Source: Stenotrophomonas nitritireducens
Lineage (GTDB): Bacteria > Pseudomonadota > Gammaproteobacteria > Xanthomonadales > Xanthomonadaceae
Assembly: GCF_001431425.1 (NCBI RefSeq)
Contig: NZ_LDJG01000007.1
Coordinates: 1 to 64,000, forward strand
DNA length: 64,000 nucleotides
Direction of reading: 5' to 3'
Shown here: piece by piece, positions 1 through 8,665 of the stretch
Layout: each line of letters opens with the position of its first letter
How positions within the stretch are numbered: position 1 is the first letter of the stretch
Position numbers and translations under genes: made by a program
Notes under the pieces: model-generated
What the model was told of the DNA's origin: nothing
Databases searched by the model: none
Seen by the model: only the letters and a program-made list of their open reading frames with translations

Positions 1-128
1 TTCGCTGGCAGCGTGGTGTGTGCAGAACGCATGGGCTTGCGAAGCGTGTTGTTTTCTCAGTGATAGGGCGAGGACCAGAGTCTACAGAATGAGTGTGGTG
101 GCCAGCGTCAGATGTGTATACGAGCCGG
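1..128 (+). other. Illumina Nextera i5 adapter remnant at contig end (non-genomic)
   Basis: By eye, positions 59-87 align without gaps to the 29-nt P5 flow-cell oligo (about 20 of 29 bases), 88-95 fill the 8-nt index slot, 96-109 match the next 14 adapter bases (11 of 14), and 110-128 match the 19-bp Tn5 mosaic end (16 of 19). The longest exact run is 18 bases, 103-120. Order and spacing are exactly those of a Nextera library molecule, so this is vector-like contamination carrying read errors. Bases 1-58 are probably junk as well. Any reading frame here is meaningless. Confidence 0.85.
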
Positions 129-979
129 GCCCGGTGCCGGCGGAGCGGCGGCGCGCCCGCTTCGGCGGCGGCAGGGTGCACCAGTGCGGCGTCGATCACG
201 CGCTGGTCGGCGGGCTGCGCATACAGGCCGTACAGGCAACGGTCCATGATCTGGTGGATGCGGCGCGGGTTGCCGCCGCTGGCGCGGTGCAGTGCCTGTG
301 CAGCGTCGGCGCGCAGGCGGATGCCGGGGCTGGGGTTGCCGGCCGCCTCGAGGCGATAGTGCACGTAGCGCTGCACTTCATCGGCGGCCAGCACGTCGAG
401 CTGTACGTGCTTGCAGATGCGGCTGGTCAACTGGCGGATGCCGGGCTGCTCCAGGTTGTCGCGCAGTTCCGGCTGGCCGGCCAGGACGATCTGCAGCAGT
501 TTTTCCTGGCCGGTTTCCAGGTTGGTGAGCAGGCGCAGCAGCTCCAGGCTTTCGAGCGTGAGGTTCTGCGCGTCGTCGATCATCAGCACGCAGGTGACCT
601 GCGCGCGCCATTGCTGGACCAGGAAGCGGTTGAGGGTATCGATGTCGGCCGCCGGCGTGCCGCGCGCCTCCAGGCCGAAGTCGCGCAGCACCGCGGCCAG
701 CAGGTCCGGTCCCTGCAGGAAGGTGTTGAACACCATCGAGGTGACCACGCCTTCGCCGTCGAGGGAGAACAGCAGCCGGCGCAGGAAGGTGCTCTTGCCG
801 GTGCCGATCTCGCCGGTCAGCAGCACGAAGCCGGCGCGGGTGCGCAGGCAGTGCGCGGCTTCGACCCGCTCGGCCTCCAGTCGCGCGGTCTGGAACCACG
901 CCGCGGCATCGGGCGTGGGCGGGAACGGCGCGCGCTCCAGTCCCAGCGTCTGCAGGTGGCGGGCCAGGGCCGGGTTCAT
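129..979 (-). CDS. mshM: MshM/ExeA-like AAA ATPase (3' part lost at contig end)
   Basis: Cytoplasmic AAA ATPase of the MSHA-pilus/ExeA type, thought to help secretin or pilus assembly. The ATG at 979 begins MNPALARHLQ. A Walker A motif GEIGTGKST lies at about residues 56-64 and a Walker B stretch VLMIDDAQNL about 80 residues later, followed by a sensor-type NP-RRI-Q segment. The frame then runs into adapter sequence at ~128, so the C-terminus is missing. The ATG overlaps the stop of the TPR gene before it by 4 bases (ATGA), which indicates translational coupling as the last visible gene of the pilus operon. The family is clear; the MshM name rests on the neighbouring MshL and MshN. Confidence 0.8.
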
Positions 980-1905
980 GGCGACGGGCCATCCAGTTCG
1001 GCGAGGGCGCGGGTGATCTGCTGCGAGCGCGGATAGCGGCCGGACAGCCGGGTCAGGCGCTGGCGTGCGTCGTCCAGGTCGCCGCGGCGTGCGTCCAGCA
1101 GCGCGATGTTCACGCCGGCGTTGATGTCGTCGGGCACGCGCTCGACGATCCGCCGGTAGAGCCTTTCGGCGTTGGCGGCGTCGTTGTCCGCGTGTGACAC
1201 CCACGCCTGCATGCGCAGCAGGGTGAGGCTTTCGCCTGGCAGCTGCGCATCCAGTTGCGCCAGCGCACGGCGTGCCGCGGGCAGATCGCCGGTCGACATG
1301 GCCGATTCGATGTCCGCCACGGTACGCGCCACCTGGCCGTCGTCGGCATCGGGCCGGGCGGTGGTGCCGGCGCCGGTACGGCGCTCGACCTTGATGCTGA
1401 TCGGCGATGGTGCCGAAGGCGAAGCGGCGGCAGGGGCGGCGGCAATCGTGTTCGCGGCGCCGGCTGCGGTGACAGGTGGTGCAGGAACAGCCAGTCCGGC
1501 GTTGCGCGCGTCCACCGCCGGGACAGGCTGCGGAGCGGATGCGACAACCGGCTCCAGCGGCGGCGCGGCGCCGGTCGCCAACGGCGCGCCCGCCTCGATG
1601 CCCACCGGTTCCGCCACCGCCAGGCCTGCCGGCGGCGCTGCCTGGGTTTTTTCCACGGCCATGGGCACGGCCACGGGCGCCTGCGGTTCGCTCGTTGCCA
1701 CCGGCGGTTGTGGAAGGGGGCCGCGATGCTTCAACGCGGAAGTGGCGGCGTAGGTCAGCGGTACCGCCAGTACCAGCAAGCCCGCGAGCAGCAGGGTTGT
1801 ACGCGTGCGCTCGGTCTGCCCGGCCCACCACGACGCGCGTGTCCGTGCCCGGTCCGTCGTGGCCGGGCCGGTCTGTTCCTTCAGCGCGTCGTAGATCAGG
1901 CTCAT
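976..1905 (-). CDS. mshN: MshN-like TPR protein of the pilus operon
   Basis: A 309-residue protein starting MSLIYDALKEQ, close to the typical MshN N-terminus. There is one transmembrane segment at about residues 37-55 (TTLLLAGLLVLAVPLTYAA), a long Ala/Pro-rich periplasmic linker to about residue 170, and a C-terminal TPR-like helical region (AMSTGDLPAARRAL... and repeats). MshN-type proteins are thought to bridge the inner-membrane ATPase complex and the periplasm. The gene overlaps mshL by 4 bases upstream and mshM by 4 bases downstream. Here the order is L-N-M, whereas in Vibrio it is L-M-N. Confidence 0.7.
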   Translation of the reverse strand: MSLIYDALKEQTGPATTDRARTRASWWAGQTERTRTTLLLAGLLVLAVPLTYAATSALKHRGPLPQPPVATSEPQAPVAVPMAVEKTQAAPPAGLAVAEPVGIEAGAPLATGAAPPLEPVVASAPQPVPAVDARNAGLAVPAPPVTAAGAANTIAAAPAAASPSAPSPISIKVERRTGAGTTARPDADDGQVARTVADIESAMSTGDLPAARRALAQLDAQLPGESLTLLRMQAWVSHADNDAANAERLYRRIVERVPDDINAGVNIALLDARRGDLDDARQRLTRLSGRYPRSQQITRALAELDGPSP

Positions 1906-3656
1906 ATCACCTTGACCCGCAATACCAGCACCAGCTCGCGGGTGTTCTGCTGCTTGCCGCGGGAGCCGAACAGCTTGCCGAAGGCCGGCACATCGGACAG
2001 GCCGGGGATGCCGCTGTCGTTGAGGCTGGCCTTCTGGTCGATCAGGCCGCCGAGCAGCACGGTGTCGCCGTCGCGCAGGTTGAGCGTGGTGGTGATGCCC
2101 TTGACGTTGATCACCGGCAACGTGACCGCGTTGCCGTTGGGGAACTCGCGCAGCGTCAGGCTGCCCGGCTCCACCTCGGTCTGCATCGGGTGCACCAGCA
2201 GTTCGACGGCGCCGTCTTCGCGCACGATGGGGGCCACGCCGATGACCACGCCGGAGAACAGCGAGTCGGTCTGGATGTCGGTGGACTGGTTGTAGGCGCT
2301 GCCGCCGCCGGTGTTGGAGAAATTGCTGGTGGACTTGGTGACGTAGCGGATGTTGGAGCCGACGCTCAGGTAGGCCGGGCTGCCGTTGCGCACGCGCACG
2401 CTGGGATTGGACAGCACCTTGACGTTGCCGAAAGTGCGCAGCGCGTTGAGCGCGGCCGAGAAGGTGTCCGTCAGGTAGCTGACGCCCAGCCCGCGGCCGA
2501 TTGCCGAGCCCAGGGTCTGGTTGGGGAAGACGATGTTGCGCGCCTGGTCGCCATAGCGGCCGTAGCGCTGATAGGGCAGCAGATTGGGGTTGTCGGGGAT
2601 GCCCAGGTCCGGGTTGCCGGTGGTGCCCGGTGCCGGCGTGATGGTGGCAGGGCTGTCGCCGTAGATGCCGGCCACGCGGTTGCGCAGCAGGTTCCAGTCC
2701 ACGCCGTACTGGAAGTCGTCGTTGAGCGAGACGTCCAGGATCTGCGCTTCCACCAGTACCTGGCGGCGCATTTTCCCGGTGGTGACGGCGATCAGCTCAT
2801 CGACCGCGCGGATCTGCGAGGGACGGGCGCGCACGAACAGCGTGCCGGTGCCGGGGTCGAGGCTGTAGCGGCCGGCTTCCGGCGGGGGCGGATCATCCGG
2901 GCCGCGCGCGGCGGCCGCGCCCTGCTCGCCGCCCAGGATCACCTTGAGCGCGGCATCGAGCTGCTTGTACGGGTCGTTGTCCTTGCCGACGCTGCCGGTC
3001 ATGGTCAGGGTGCCGCGCAGCGACTGGCCGCCGCCGCCCGCGCTCTGCATGCCGGCGCCGAACACGTCGCCGCCGGTGGACAGGTCGAAGGAGGTGTTGG
3101 AGTTGAGCATGTCCACGTTGAAGATGCGCTCGCGCATCTGCCCGACCACCAGCGCGCCGCCGCGGATTTCGCCGTGCAGGTCGAAGGCGTCGAGGATGTG
3201 GTTGTAGACCTCGCGCGCGCTGACGTTGCGCAGGTGCAGGCTGGTGCGCTGGCGCTGCTCCAGCACGTGCGGGTCGACGATCAGGTTCATCTTCAGCTCG
3301 TCGGCCAGCGCCCACAGCAACTGGCCGACGTCGGCGTTGAACATGCTGATGCTGACCACCGTGTTTTCCAGCGGGTCGTAGGCAGGCGCGACCGGTGCGG
3401 CGGGTTCGGCAAGCTGCTGCAGGCGCTGTTCGACCTGTTCGCGCATGCGGTCCTGCTGGCTGGCGAGCTTCTTCGATTCCTCGACGATGGCCGTGCCGCT
3501 GCGTTCCAGGGCCTTGTATTCGGTCGGCGGCAGTTCCTGGACGCTGCGCGGCGGCATGTTGCTGCATGCGGTCAGCGCCAACGCGCCGATCGCGCTGACG
3601 AGCGTTCTGACCGTGGGACGGCGTGGGACGCGGGCGGTGCGGGCGTTGGGATTCAT
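1902..3656 (-). CDS. mshL: MshL-type secretin lipoprotein
   Basis: Outer-membrane secretin of the MSHA/type II-type family, 584 residues. An ATG 48 bases further upstream is open, but the start at 3656 is preferred: it puts MNPNARTARV directly before a lipoprotein signal (lipobox LTAC in LVSAIGALALTACSN) and has AAGG about 10 bases upstream. The N-terminal half carries STN/N0-like and secretin-short domains (NADVGQLLWALADELKMNLIVDP). The C-terminal half has the secretin signature, including LSNPSVRVRNGSPAYLSVG and the VPAFGKLFG end motif. It should form the gated pore for pilus extrusion. Confidence 0.85.
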   Translation of the reverse strand: MNPNARTARVPRRPTVRTLVSAIGALALTACSNMPPRSVQELPPTEYKALERSGTAIVEESKKLASQQDRMREQVEQRLQQLAEPAAPVAPAYDPLENTVVSISMFNADVGQLLWALADELKMNLIVDPHVLEQRQRTSLHLRNVSAREVYNHILDAFDLHGEIRGGALVVGQMRERIFNVDMLNSNTSFDLSTGGDVFGAGMQSAGGGGQSLRGTLTMTGSVGKDNDPYKQLDAALKVILGGEQGAAAARGPDDPPPPEAGRYSLDPGTGTLFVRARPSQIRAVDELIAVTTGKMRRQVLVEAQILDVSLNDDFQYGVDWNLLRNRVAGIYGDSPATITPAPGTTGNPDLGIPDNPNLLPYQRYGRYGDQARNIVFPNQTLGSAIGRGLGVSYLTDTFSAALNALRTFGNVKVLSNPSVRVRNGSPAYLSVGSNIRYVTKSTSNFSNTGGGSAYNQSTDIQTDSLFSGVVIGVAPIVREDGAVELLVHPMQTEVEPGSLTLREFPNGNAVTLPVINVKGITTTLNLRDGDTVLLGGLIDQKASLNDSGIPGLSDVPAFGKLFGSRGKQQNTRELVLVLRVKVI

Positions 3657-3710
3657 CGGTTCTGTACCTTGGAAGGAAACGGTGGAATGCAGGAGGAAGG
3701 GCATCGGCGG

Positions 3711-4499
3711 TCAGCGCGCGGTGGCCATCAGCCAACCGAGCAGGGCAGTGGCGCTTTCGGCGACGACGAGATCGTCGTAGCGCTCATCGCCGGGGTAGTC
3801 GGGAGGAGTGACGCACTTGCCGTTGCCCTGGGCGAAGGCGCGGTTGTTGGCGCCGTCGAAGCCGGCATCGCCGGTGCCGCCGTCGCGGGCGCTGACCGGA
3901 GCCACCAGCACGAAGGCGGGATTGACTACCCGCGAGCCGGCGCCGCCGCTGCCGCACTGCGTGGGCGTGCCGTCGCTGACGTAATGCGGCTGGCTGGCGA
4001 GCGGCGCGGTGGCGGTGCCGGCGGCCATGCGCGACAGTGCCGAGCCGAAGCCGCCCGCGTATTCCAGGTCGGGCTGGTCGGCCGATTCGCGCAGGGGAGC
4101 GACCAGGTCGGTGGCGGTCGTCCCGCGATGGACGCCATAGCGCAGGCGCTCGCCGCGTACCGGTACGTCCAGCCCGAGACTGGCATAGGGCAGCCAGCCG
4201 ACATTGGCGCTGGCGGCGCAGCTGCCATTGCTGCCCTCGAAGCCGGTATCGCCGTTGGCCGACAGGTCGGGACAGGGCAGGCGCTTGTTGCGCAGCGCGA
4301 AGGCGTACAGCGCCTGCCGCGCGGCTTCGGCATGGGCGCGGGCGGCATTGTGGCGGCGCGCCTGGCCGAGATTGTCGAAGGCGGAGAGCGCGGTCATGGC
4401 CAGCAGGCCGAGCACGCCCACGACCACCGCCAGCTCCACCAGCGAGAAGCCGCTGCGCGTGCCGGGGCCGAGCCGTGCGGGGCGGTGGCGTGGCTGCAT
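3711..4499 (-). CDS. Second type IV prepilin-like protein
   Basis: A 262-residue protein with a class-III signal peptide: a basic leader, then G|FSLVELAVVVGVLGLLA, which keeps the cleavage Gly and Glu at position 5 of the mature chain. The hydrophobic N-helix is followed by a large Cys-containing globular domain, which suits a minor pilin or pseudopilin better than a bulk subunit. The ATG at 4499 sits one base from the stop of the preceding gene. A longer in-frame opening upstream (to 5075) lies over that gene and is rejected. MshD, MshO or MshP-like roles are possible; I cannot choose between them. Confidence 0.75.
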   Translation of the reverse strand: MQPRHRPARLGPGTRSGFSLVELAVVVGVLGLLAMTALSAFDNLGQARRHNAARAHAEAARQALYAFALRNKRLPCPDLSANGDTGFEGSNGSCAASANVGWLPYASLGLDVPVRGERLRYGVHRGTTATDLVAPLRESADQPDLEYAGGFGSALSRMAAGTATAPLASQPHYVSDGTPTQCGSGGAGSRVVNPAFVLVAPVSARDGGTGDAGFDGANNRAFAQGNGKCVTPPDYPGDERYDDLVVAESATALLGWLMATAR

Positions 4500-4500
4500 G

Positions 4501-5106
4501 TCACCGGGTCCGGTCCGCGGCGGTGGGCAGGCCGGCGGGGGCCACGTCGTAGCGCAGCTGGCCCTGCAGCTGCTGCAGTTCGGCGACGATCTCGGCGTTG
4601 CGCTGGCGCCGCTGCGGGCTGTCGGGCAATTGGGTGGATTCGGCCAGCTCGCGCGCCAGCGACTGCGCGCGCTTGGCGATGACCAGATTGTTGCGCAGCG
4701 CATCCAGCCGCAGATCCGGCGGCACCTTGCCGGATTTCTCCAGGGCATCGAGCTGGGCCAGCATGTCGTCGGCAGCGCGGATGTTGTGCTCCGACTTCTG
4801 GCGGATGTCGGCAAGCGAGCGGTCGATCTCGGCTTGCGCCACCGCCTGCGGTGCATTGCCAGCCGCGGCACGCGCAATGGCGGTGCCGCCGGCAGGGGCA
4901 CCTTCGCCCTGCATCCATGGCATCGGCTCATCGGCGGAGGACGGAGCGACGGCGGCGGCTGCCGCCGGTTCTTGTGCCGGTGCGGTTTGCGTCGCCGGGG
5001 CTGGCGCGTCGCCGCCGCCGCCGATTCCGCGCAGGGCGATAACCGCCAGCGCGCCCACGACGATGAGCGCGCCACCCCACAGCAGGGGCTTGTGTGCCGG
5101 ATTCAT
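4501..5106 (-). CDS. Bitopic inner-membrane protein of the pilus operon, unknown function
   Basis: A 201-residue protein with one transmembrane helix near the N-terminus (LLWGGALIVVGALAVIALRG), then an Ala/Pro-rich linker to about residue 85. A charged helical, probably coiled-coil region follows to about residue 185 (QAEIDRSLADIRQKSEHN, LDALEKSGKVPPDLRLDALR). The start at 5106 overlaps the preceding stop by 4 bases. I do not recognise a family. Its place between the MshK-like gene and the second prepilin suggests a periplasmic assembly or alignment role. Confidence 0.65.
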   Translation of the reverse strand: MNPAHKPLLWGGALIVVGALAVIALRGIGGGGDAPAPATQTAPAQEPAAAAAVAPSSADEPMPWMQGEGAPAGGTAIARAAAGNAPQAVAQAEIDRSLADIRQKSEHNIRAADDMLAQLDALEKSGKVPPDLRLDALRNNLVIAKRAQSLARELAESTQLPDSPQRRQRNAEIVAELQQLQGQLRYDVAPAGLPTAADRTR

Positions 5107-5627
5107 CGTGCGGCTCCGCTGGCAGGCTGATAGGGCGAGGGCACCGCGTGCACGGCGCGTGCGCCGTCCGAGCTCTCTATGCGCACCCAGTCGGCACCGA
5201 TGGCCGCCACGCGCGAACCATCGGCGAGCCGCGTGCCGGCACGGACATGGCGGCCATCGATGATGGCGCTGCGCTGGCCATTGGCGACCAGGACCACGGA
5301 AACCGTATGCGTCGAAGGATCGGCGCCGGTGCTGGCGGTTCCGTGTGGGGCGGCGGCGCCGCCAGCAGTTGCGGCCGGAAGTGCCGAAGGCAGGGCCAGC
5401 AGCGGCTGGTTGCCATCGGTATAGGCGGACTGGCGCAACAGGGCCACGCGTTCCTGCATCTGCCGGTTGTGCTCGATGGCGCCGCGCAGTTGCGCCATCT
5501 CCGCGGTTTCGTCCGCATCGTTGCCCAGGTGCAGGACTGCCGGTTTGACGATGACCATGGTCGCCAGCCAGCCGGTGACCACCAGCCAGACCGCCAGGGC
5601 GAAAGCGGCGGTGAATTTCATTTTCAT
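5103..5627 (-). CDS. MshK/PilP-like pilus assembly protein
   Basis: A 174-residue protein beginning MKMKFTAAFALAVWLVVTGW with one N-terminal transmembrane segment. The middle is low complexity (Ala/Gly/Thr). The C-terminal ~65-residue beta-rich domain (VSVVLVANGQRSAIIDGRHV, AAIGADWVRIESSDGARAV) resembles the small domain of MshK, PilP and GspC that docks on the secretin. The position directly upstream of the secretin part of the operon agrees. Starts and stops overlap by 4 bases on both sides. The MshK assignment is inferred from size, topology and context. Confidence 0.6.
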   Translation of the reverse strand: MKMKFTAAFALAVWLVVTGWLATMVIVKPAVLHLGNDADETAEMAQLRGAIEHNRQMQERVALLRQSAYTDGNQPLLALPSALPAATAGGAAAPHGTASTGADPSTHTVSVVLVANGQRSAIIDGRHVRAGTRLADGSRVAAIGADWVRIESSDGARAVHAVPSPYQPASGAAR

Positions 5628-7024
5628 GGACGCGACTCCGCGGCCTGCGACAGCGGGCTCTTGAGCAGATAGGAGAAGAAGCCGCCGGCCGAACGCGTGT
5701 TGAGCCCGCCGCCCTGGGGATCGACCGGTTGCGGATCGAAGCCGGCGCGACGCAGTCGTTCGACGAAGGTGGGCACCTGCATGCCGGCCGTGCCGCGCCA
5801 GGCATCGGCGACACCGTCCACGCGCAGGGTGTAGCCGTCGGCCGCGGGCGCCGGTTGCGGGGCAGGCATGCCCTGCGCCGCCTGCGCAGGTGGCTCCTCC
5901 AGCCGCACCCGCAGGATGCGTACCTGGCCGGCTGCGGCATCACGCACCAGGGCCAGGCTGGCACTGGGGTCGGCACCGTTCTGCAGGCGCGCGGCACGTT
6001 CGATGAAGGCCTGGGTAGCTGGGAAGTCATCGGGCATCGCTTCACGCGCGTGCAGGCCGTCGATCTGCCGCTCGATCGCCGCGATTTCCTCGCCCAGCTG
6101 GTCCGAGCGCACATTGGCTTCGCGAGCGCCAAGCGCCCAGCGCGCGCCCAGTGCGCCCAGGATCATCGCGAACACCAGCGACGCCGCGCTGGCGATGGGC
6201 AAGGCTCCTTCGGCGAACCAGGCAATGCGGCTGCCCAGCGGATTGACCGCGATCGACGTGCTGGCCATGGACTGGATCCAGCCGATGCCGCTGCGGTACT
6301 CGTTGCCGTGCTCGTCCACCACCTGCCGCAGCGGTACGCTGGTCACCGGCAGGCCGCTGCGCGCGGAGAAGATTTCGCGCAGATCATCGTCCGCCCATGA
6401 CCCGCCTTCGCCAGGCTGCCGGACCAGCACCGGGCACCACTGGATCGACAGCGGCTCCAGGTTGTCCTCGCCGGTGCCCAGGTCCTCGGCGAACTGCTCG
6501 GCCAGGGCGCCCACGGTCATCGCCAGGTCGGAAGGGTCCTCGCTGTAGGCCAGTGCGGTGCGATAGACCATGTCGTGCTTGAGCACGGCCAGCACGCTGA
6601 CCTGCCGGCCGGACTGGAGCACCAGTCCCAGGCCGGGCCTGAGCGACTTGAACAACAGCGAGGTGAACGGGATCAGCAGGCAATGGTCTGGCTGCGCCTC
6701 GGCCCAGGCGTAGGTCTGTTGCCACAGGTCCAGCGGAACAGCGGTGAACAGCGTCTGGTAGCCGGCGCCGACGCCGCGGGTCTTGTGGATCAGGATCTTG
6801 CTTTCGCTGTCGATCAGGCCGTCCGAACGCAGGCGCTTTTCGATCAGCGCGACCGCATGGGCCGGGCTGCCTTCCAGCGAGATGACGTTGCTGACCGCAT
6901 TCTCGAAATCGCTGACTACCACGGCCGAGCGTTGCAGACGCGGACGACTGTCGCTGCGCGATACGTTGCGGCCATCGAATACCAGCCACTGGCCCTGCTG
7001 CTGGATGACGTGAAGCTGGCTCAT
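5624..7024 (-). CDS. MshI/PilN-like inner-membrane pilus protein
   Basis: A 466-residue protein in two parts. The cytoplasmic part (about 1-270) resembles MshI or PilM-like actin-fold proteins (VLAVLKHDMVYRTALAYS, LEPLSIQWCPVLV). One transmembrane helix lies at about 276-297 (ALPIASAASLVFAMILGALG), followed by a coiled coil and a periplasmic PilN-like ferredoxin-fold segment (GYTLRVDGVADAW). PilM and PilN functions may therefore be joined in one chain. It overlaps both neighbours by 4 bases. No complete PilM ATP-binding motif was identified by eye. Confidence 0.6.
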   Translation of the reverse strand: MSQLHVIQQQGQWLVFDGRNVSRSDSRPRLQRSAVVVSDFENAVSNVISLEGSPAHAVALIEKRLRSDGLIDSESKILIHKTRGVGAGYQTLFTAVPLDLWQQTYAWAEAQPDHCLLIPFTSLLFKSLRPGLGLVLQSGRQVSVLAVLKHDMVYRTALAYSEDPSDLAMTVGALAEQFAEDLGTGEDNLEPLSIQWCPVLVRQPGEGGSWADDDLREIFSARSGLPVTSVPLRQVVDEHGNEYRSGIGWIQSMASTSIAVNPLGSRIAWFAEGALPIASAASLVFAMILGALGARWALGAREANVRSDQLGEEIAAIERQIDGLHAREAMPDDFPATQAFIERAARLQNGADPSASLALVRDAAAGQVRILRVRLEEPPAQAAQGMPAPQPAPAADGYTLRVDGVADAWRGTAGMQVPTFVERLRRAGFDPQPVDPQGGGLNTRSAGGFFSYLLKSPLSQAAESRP

Positions 7025-7563
7025 GGCGAAGAGGTTCCCTGATGGGCGCCGGGATCGTTGGCGGTCTGGAACAGCAGGCTGCCGCGCAGGGTCAGCGACA
7101 GCGGCGCAGGCTTGCGGTCGGCGCTGTCGGGCGGATCGAACAGCCCTTCGTCCGGGTGCGTGACGGCGATCTCGAAGGCCTCGGCGCCGAACAGGCGGTC
7201 GGGCGCGCGCTGCACGGTGGCGAGCAGGGGCAGCGTTTCCTCGCGGCTCATCTGGCTCTGGCGCAGGTTGATCAGCCGCTCGCCCCAGATGTCCGGAGCC
7301 AGCCCATGGGCACGGGCCGACGCCAGCAACTGGCGCGAGGAATTGGCGTAATCCACGCGCAGCCGGGTTTCCTGCTCGCGCACCTTCGCCTCGGACAGCG
7401 ACTGGTTGCGTTCGCCCAGCCGCTGGTAGGCATCGGCCAGGGCCGAGCGCGCGTTGACGAACCAGATCGCCGCGACCACCAGCGTGGCCAGGGTCGCGGC
7501 GAACAGCAGCAGCGAGGCGCGGCGCGAGTCGCGCAGGCGCGCGAGCAGGAAGAAGGGACGCAT
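7021..7563 (-). CDS. PilO/MshJ-like bitopic protein (tentative)
   Basis: A 180-residue protein with a basic cytoplasmic N-terminus, one transmembrane helix at about 18-36 (LLLFAATLATLVVAAIWFV) and a coiled-coil segment at about 40-70 (LADAYQRLGERNQSLSEAK). A ~100-residue periplasmic domain with beta strands follows (FEIAVTHPDEGLFDPPD, PLSLTLRGSLLFQ). This is the general plan of PilO or MshJ, although the order relative to the PilN-like gene is reversed from the usual N-O order. It starts 4 bases after the stop of the major prepilin gene. Assignment is by topology only. Confidence 0.5.
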   Translation of the reverse strand: MRPFFLLARLRDSRRASLLLFAATLATLVVAAIWFVNARSALADAYQRLGERNQSLSEAKVREQETRLRVDYANSSRQLLASARAHGLAPDIWGERLINLRQSQMSREETLPLLATVQRAPDRLFGAEAFEIAVTHPDEGLFDPPDSADRKPAPLSLTLRGSLLFQTANDPGAHQGTSSP

Positions 7564-7567
7564 CGGC

Positions 7568-8386
7568 TTACTGGTTCATTTTGTAGTTGGCGACGACGGT
7601 CATCACCTGGTCGTCGTCTGTGGCGGAGCCGAACTTGCTGCCTTCGGTGGTGGCGCTCATCGAGCCGGTGTTGTTGCCGCCCCACTCGGTGCCGATTTTC
7701 GTGGCATCGGTCGCACCGCCGGCATTGGTCGCCTGGCGGGTCAGGCCGGTGATGTACTGGCGGAACGCGCCGTTGCCGGCGTCCGGCTTGCCGTCGATCA
7801 TCTGGTCCAGTGCGCGGGCCAGGTCCGGGGTCAGGCCGGTGATGATCATCGAGTTGCCCGAACCGTAGGCGCTGCCGGGCTTGTTCCAGCCGAAGCAGAT
7901 GCGGATTTCCTGCGGATTGCCGTTGGTGTCCAGGTAGGCGTAGCGGTCTTCCTTGCCCTCGCCGCGGCCCGGCGGCAGGGTGATGCCAGCCTTGCGTACC
8001 AGGTCGCGCAGATCGAATTCGGCGGTGGTTTCCTTGCTACGGCCCACGTCCTTGGGTATGTCACCGGCGCCGGAGCAGATCAGCGACGGCTCGGTGGCGT
8101 TCTTGCTCATGTCGCCGCCGGAGAAACCAGTGAAATGAGCGCCATTGACCATCAACTGCGGCGCGGACTGGTTGTCGCCGATCGGTGCGCCATAGCGCTG
8201 GTGGTAGCTGTTGTAGGTGACCACCCACTGGTCGATGAACTTCTGCTTGATGCGGGTGTACTCGGCGTTGCGCTGCACGTCGCGGCCGATCATCACCGCA
8301 CCGATGATCACGCCGATGATGACCAGCACCACGGCCATTTCGACAAGGGTGAAGCCGCCCTGGCGGCGCTTGGAAGACATTTGCAT
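7568..8386 (-). CDS. Type IV prepilin, likely major subunit (large)
   Basis: The first gene of the pilus operon, 272 residues. The leader MQMSSKRRQG|FTLVEMAVVLVIIGV has the prepilin-peptidase site, with Gly at -1 and Glu at +5, followed by a ~20-residue hydrophobic helix. The mature domain is Gly/Asn/Thr-rich and has two visible cysteines (LICSGAGD, IRICFGWN). The start at 8386 is chosen because GGGG lies 7-8 bases upstream; an internal ATG at 8380 is the alternative. It is longer than typical MshA (~170 residues), so it may be a pseudopilin-like subunit. Its promoter should lie in the divergent gap shared with the gamma-glutamyltransferase gene. Confidence 0.75.
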   Translation of the reverse strand: MQMSSKRRQGGFTLVEMAVVLVIIGVIIGAVMIGRDVQRNAEYTRIKQKFIDQWVVTYNSYHQRYGAPIGDNQSAPQLMVNGAHFTGFSGGDMSKNATEPSLICSGAGDIPKDVGRSKETTAEFDLRDLVRKAGITLPPGRGEGKEDRYAYLDTNGNPQEIRICFGWNKPGSAYGSGNSMIITGLTPDLARALDQMIDGKPDAGNGAFRQYITGLTRQATNAGGATDATKIGTEWGGNNTGSMSATTEGSKFGSATDDDQVMTVVANYKMNQ

Positions 8387-8665
8387 TGGATTGCCCCTTT
8401 GATGGAAACCTGCGCGGCCCGGCGGAAACGGAGGTTCCGCAGGGCGTGTGTTGTTTCGGGCAACTTGATAGGCCACCGGCGTAAGAGGAGCGTAAGAGCG
8501 CATCGCGGCCGGGCTTGATGGCAGCCGGGGCGGCCGCGCGACGCCTTGCGGTGGCGGGCGTGCAATCCGGCGGGAACGATGAGCACCGCTCCGCGTGCGG
8601 CGACGGATGCACGAATGCCGTCGTCCGGTTATCGTCCGGGTCCGTTCCTGCTCCCGGCTGCGCCC
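8387..8665. promoter_or_regulatory. Divergent intergenic region, pilus operon / ggt
   Basis: About 280 bases between two divergent genes. It must hold both promoters, but I could not place a convincing -35/-10 pair, and there is no repeat or hairpin of note. A longer in-frame start for ggt exists at 8546, but it would put a non-secretory leader before a clear signal peptide. Confidence 0.4.

Noticed and set aside
1476..4682. Long plus-strand open frame (1068 codons) opposite the pilus operon
   Set aside because: It is a shadow of the minus-strand mshN, mshL and prepilin genes: low-complexity Arg/Ala/Gly/His composition, no domain, and it spans several well-supported genes. Similar long shadows at 18339-21245 (minus), 31815-33995 (plus), 58135-59982 (plus) and 60307-62775 (plus) were rejected for the same reason.
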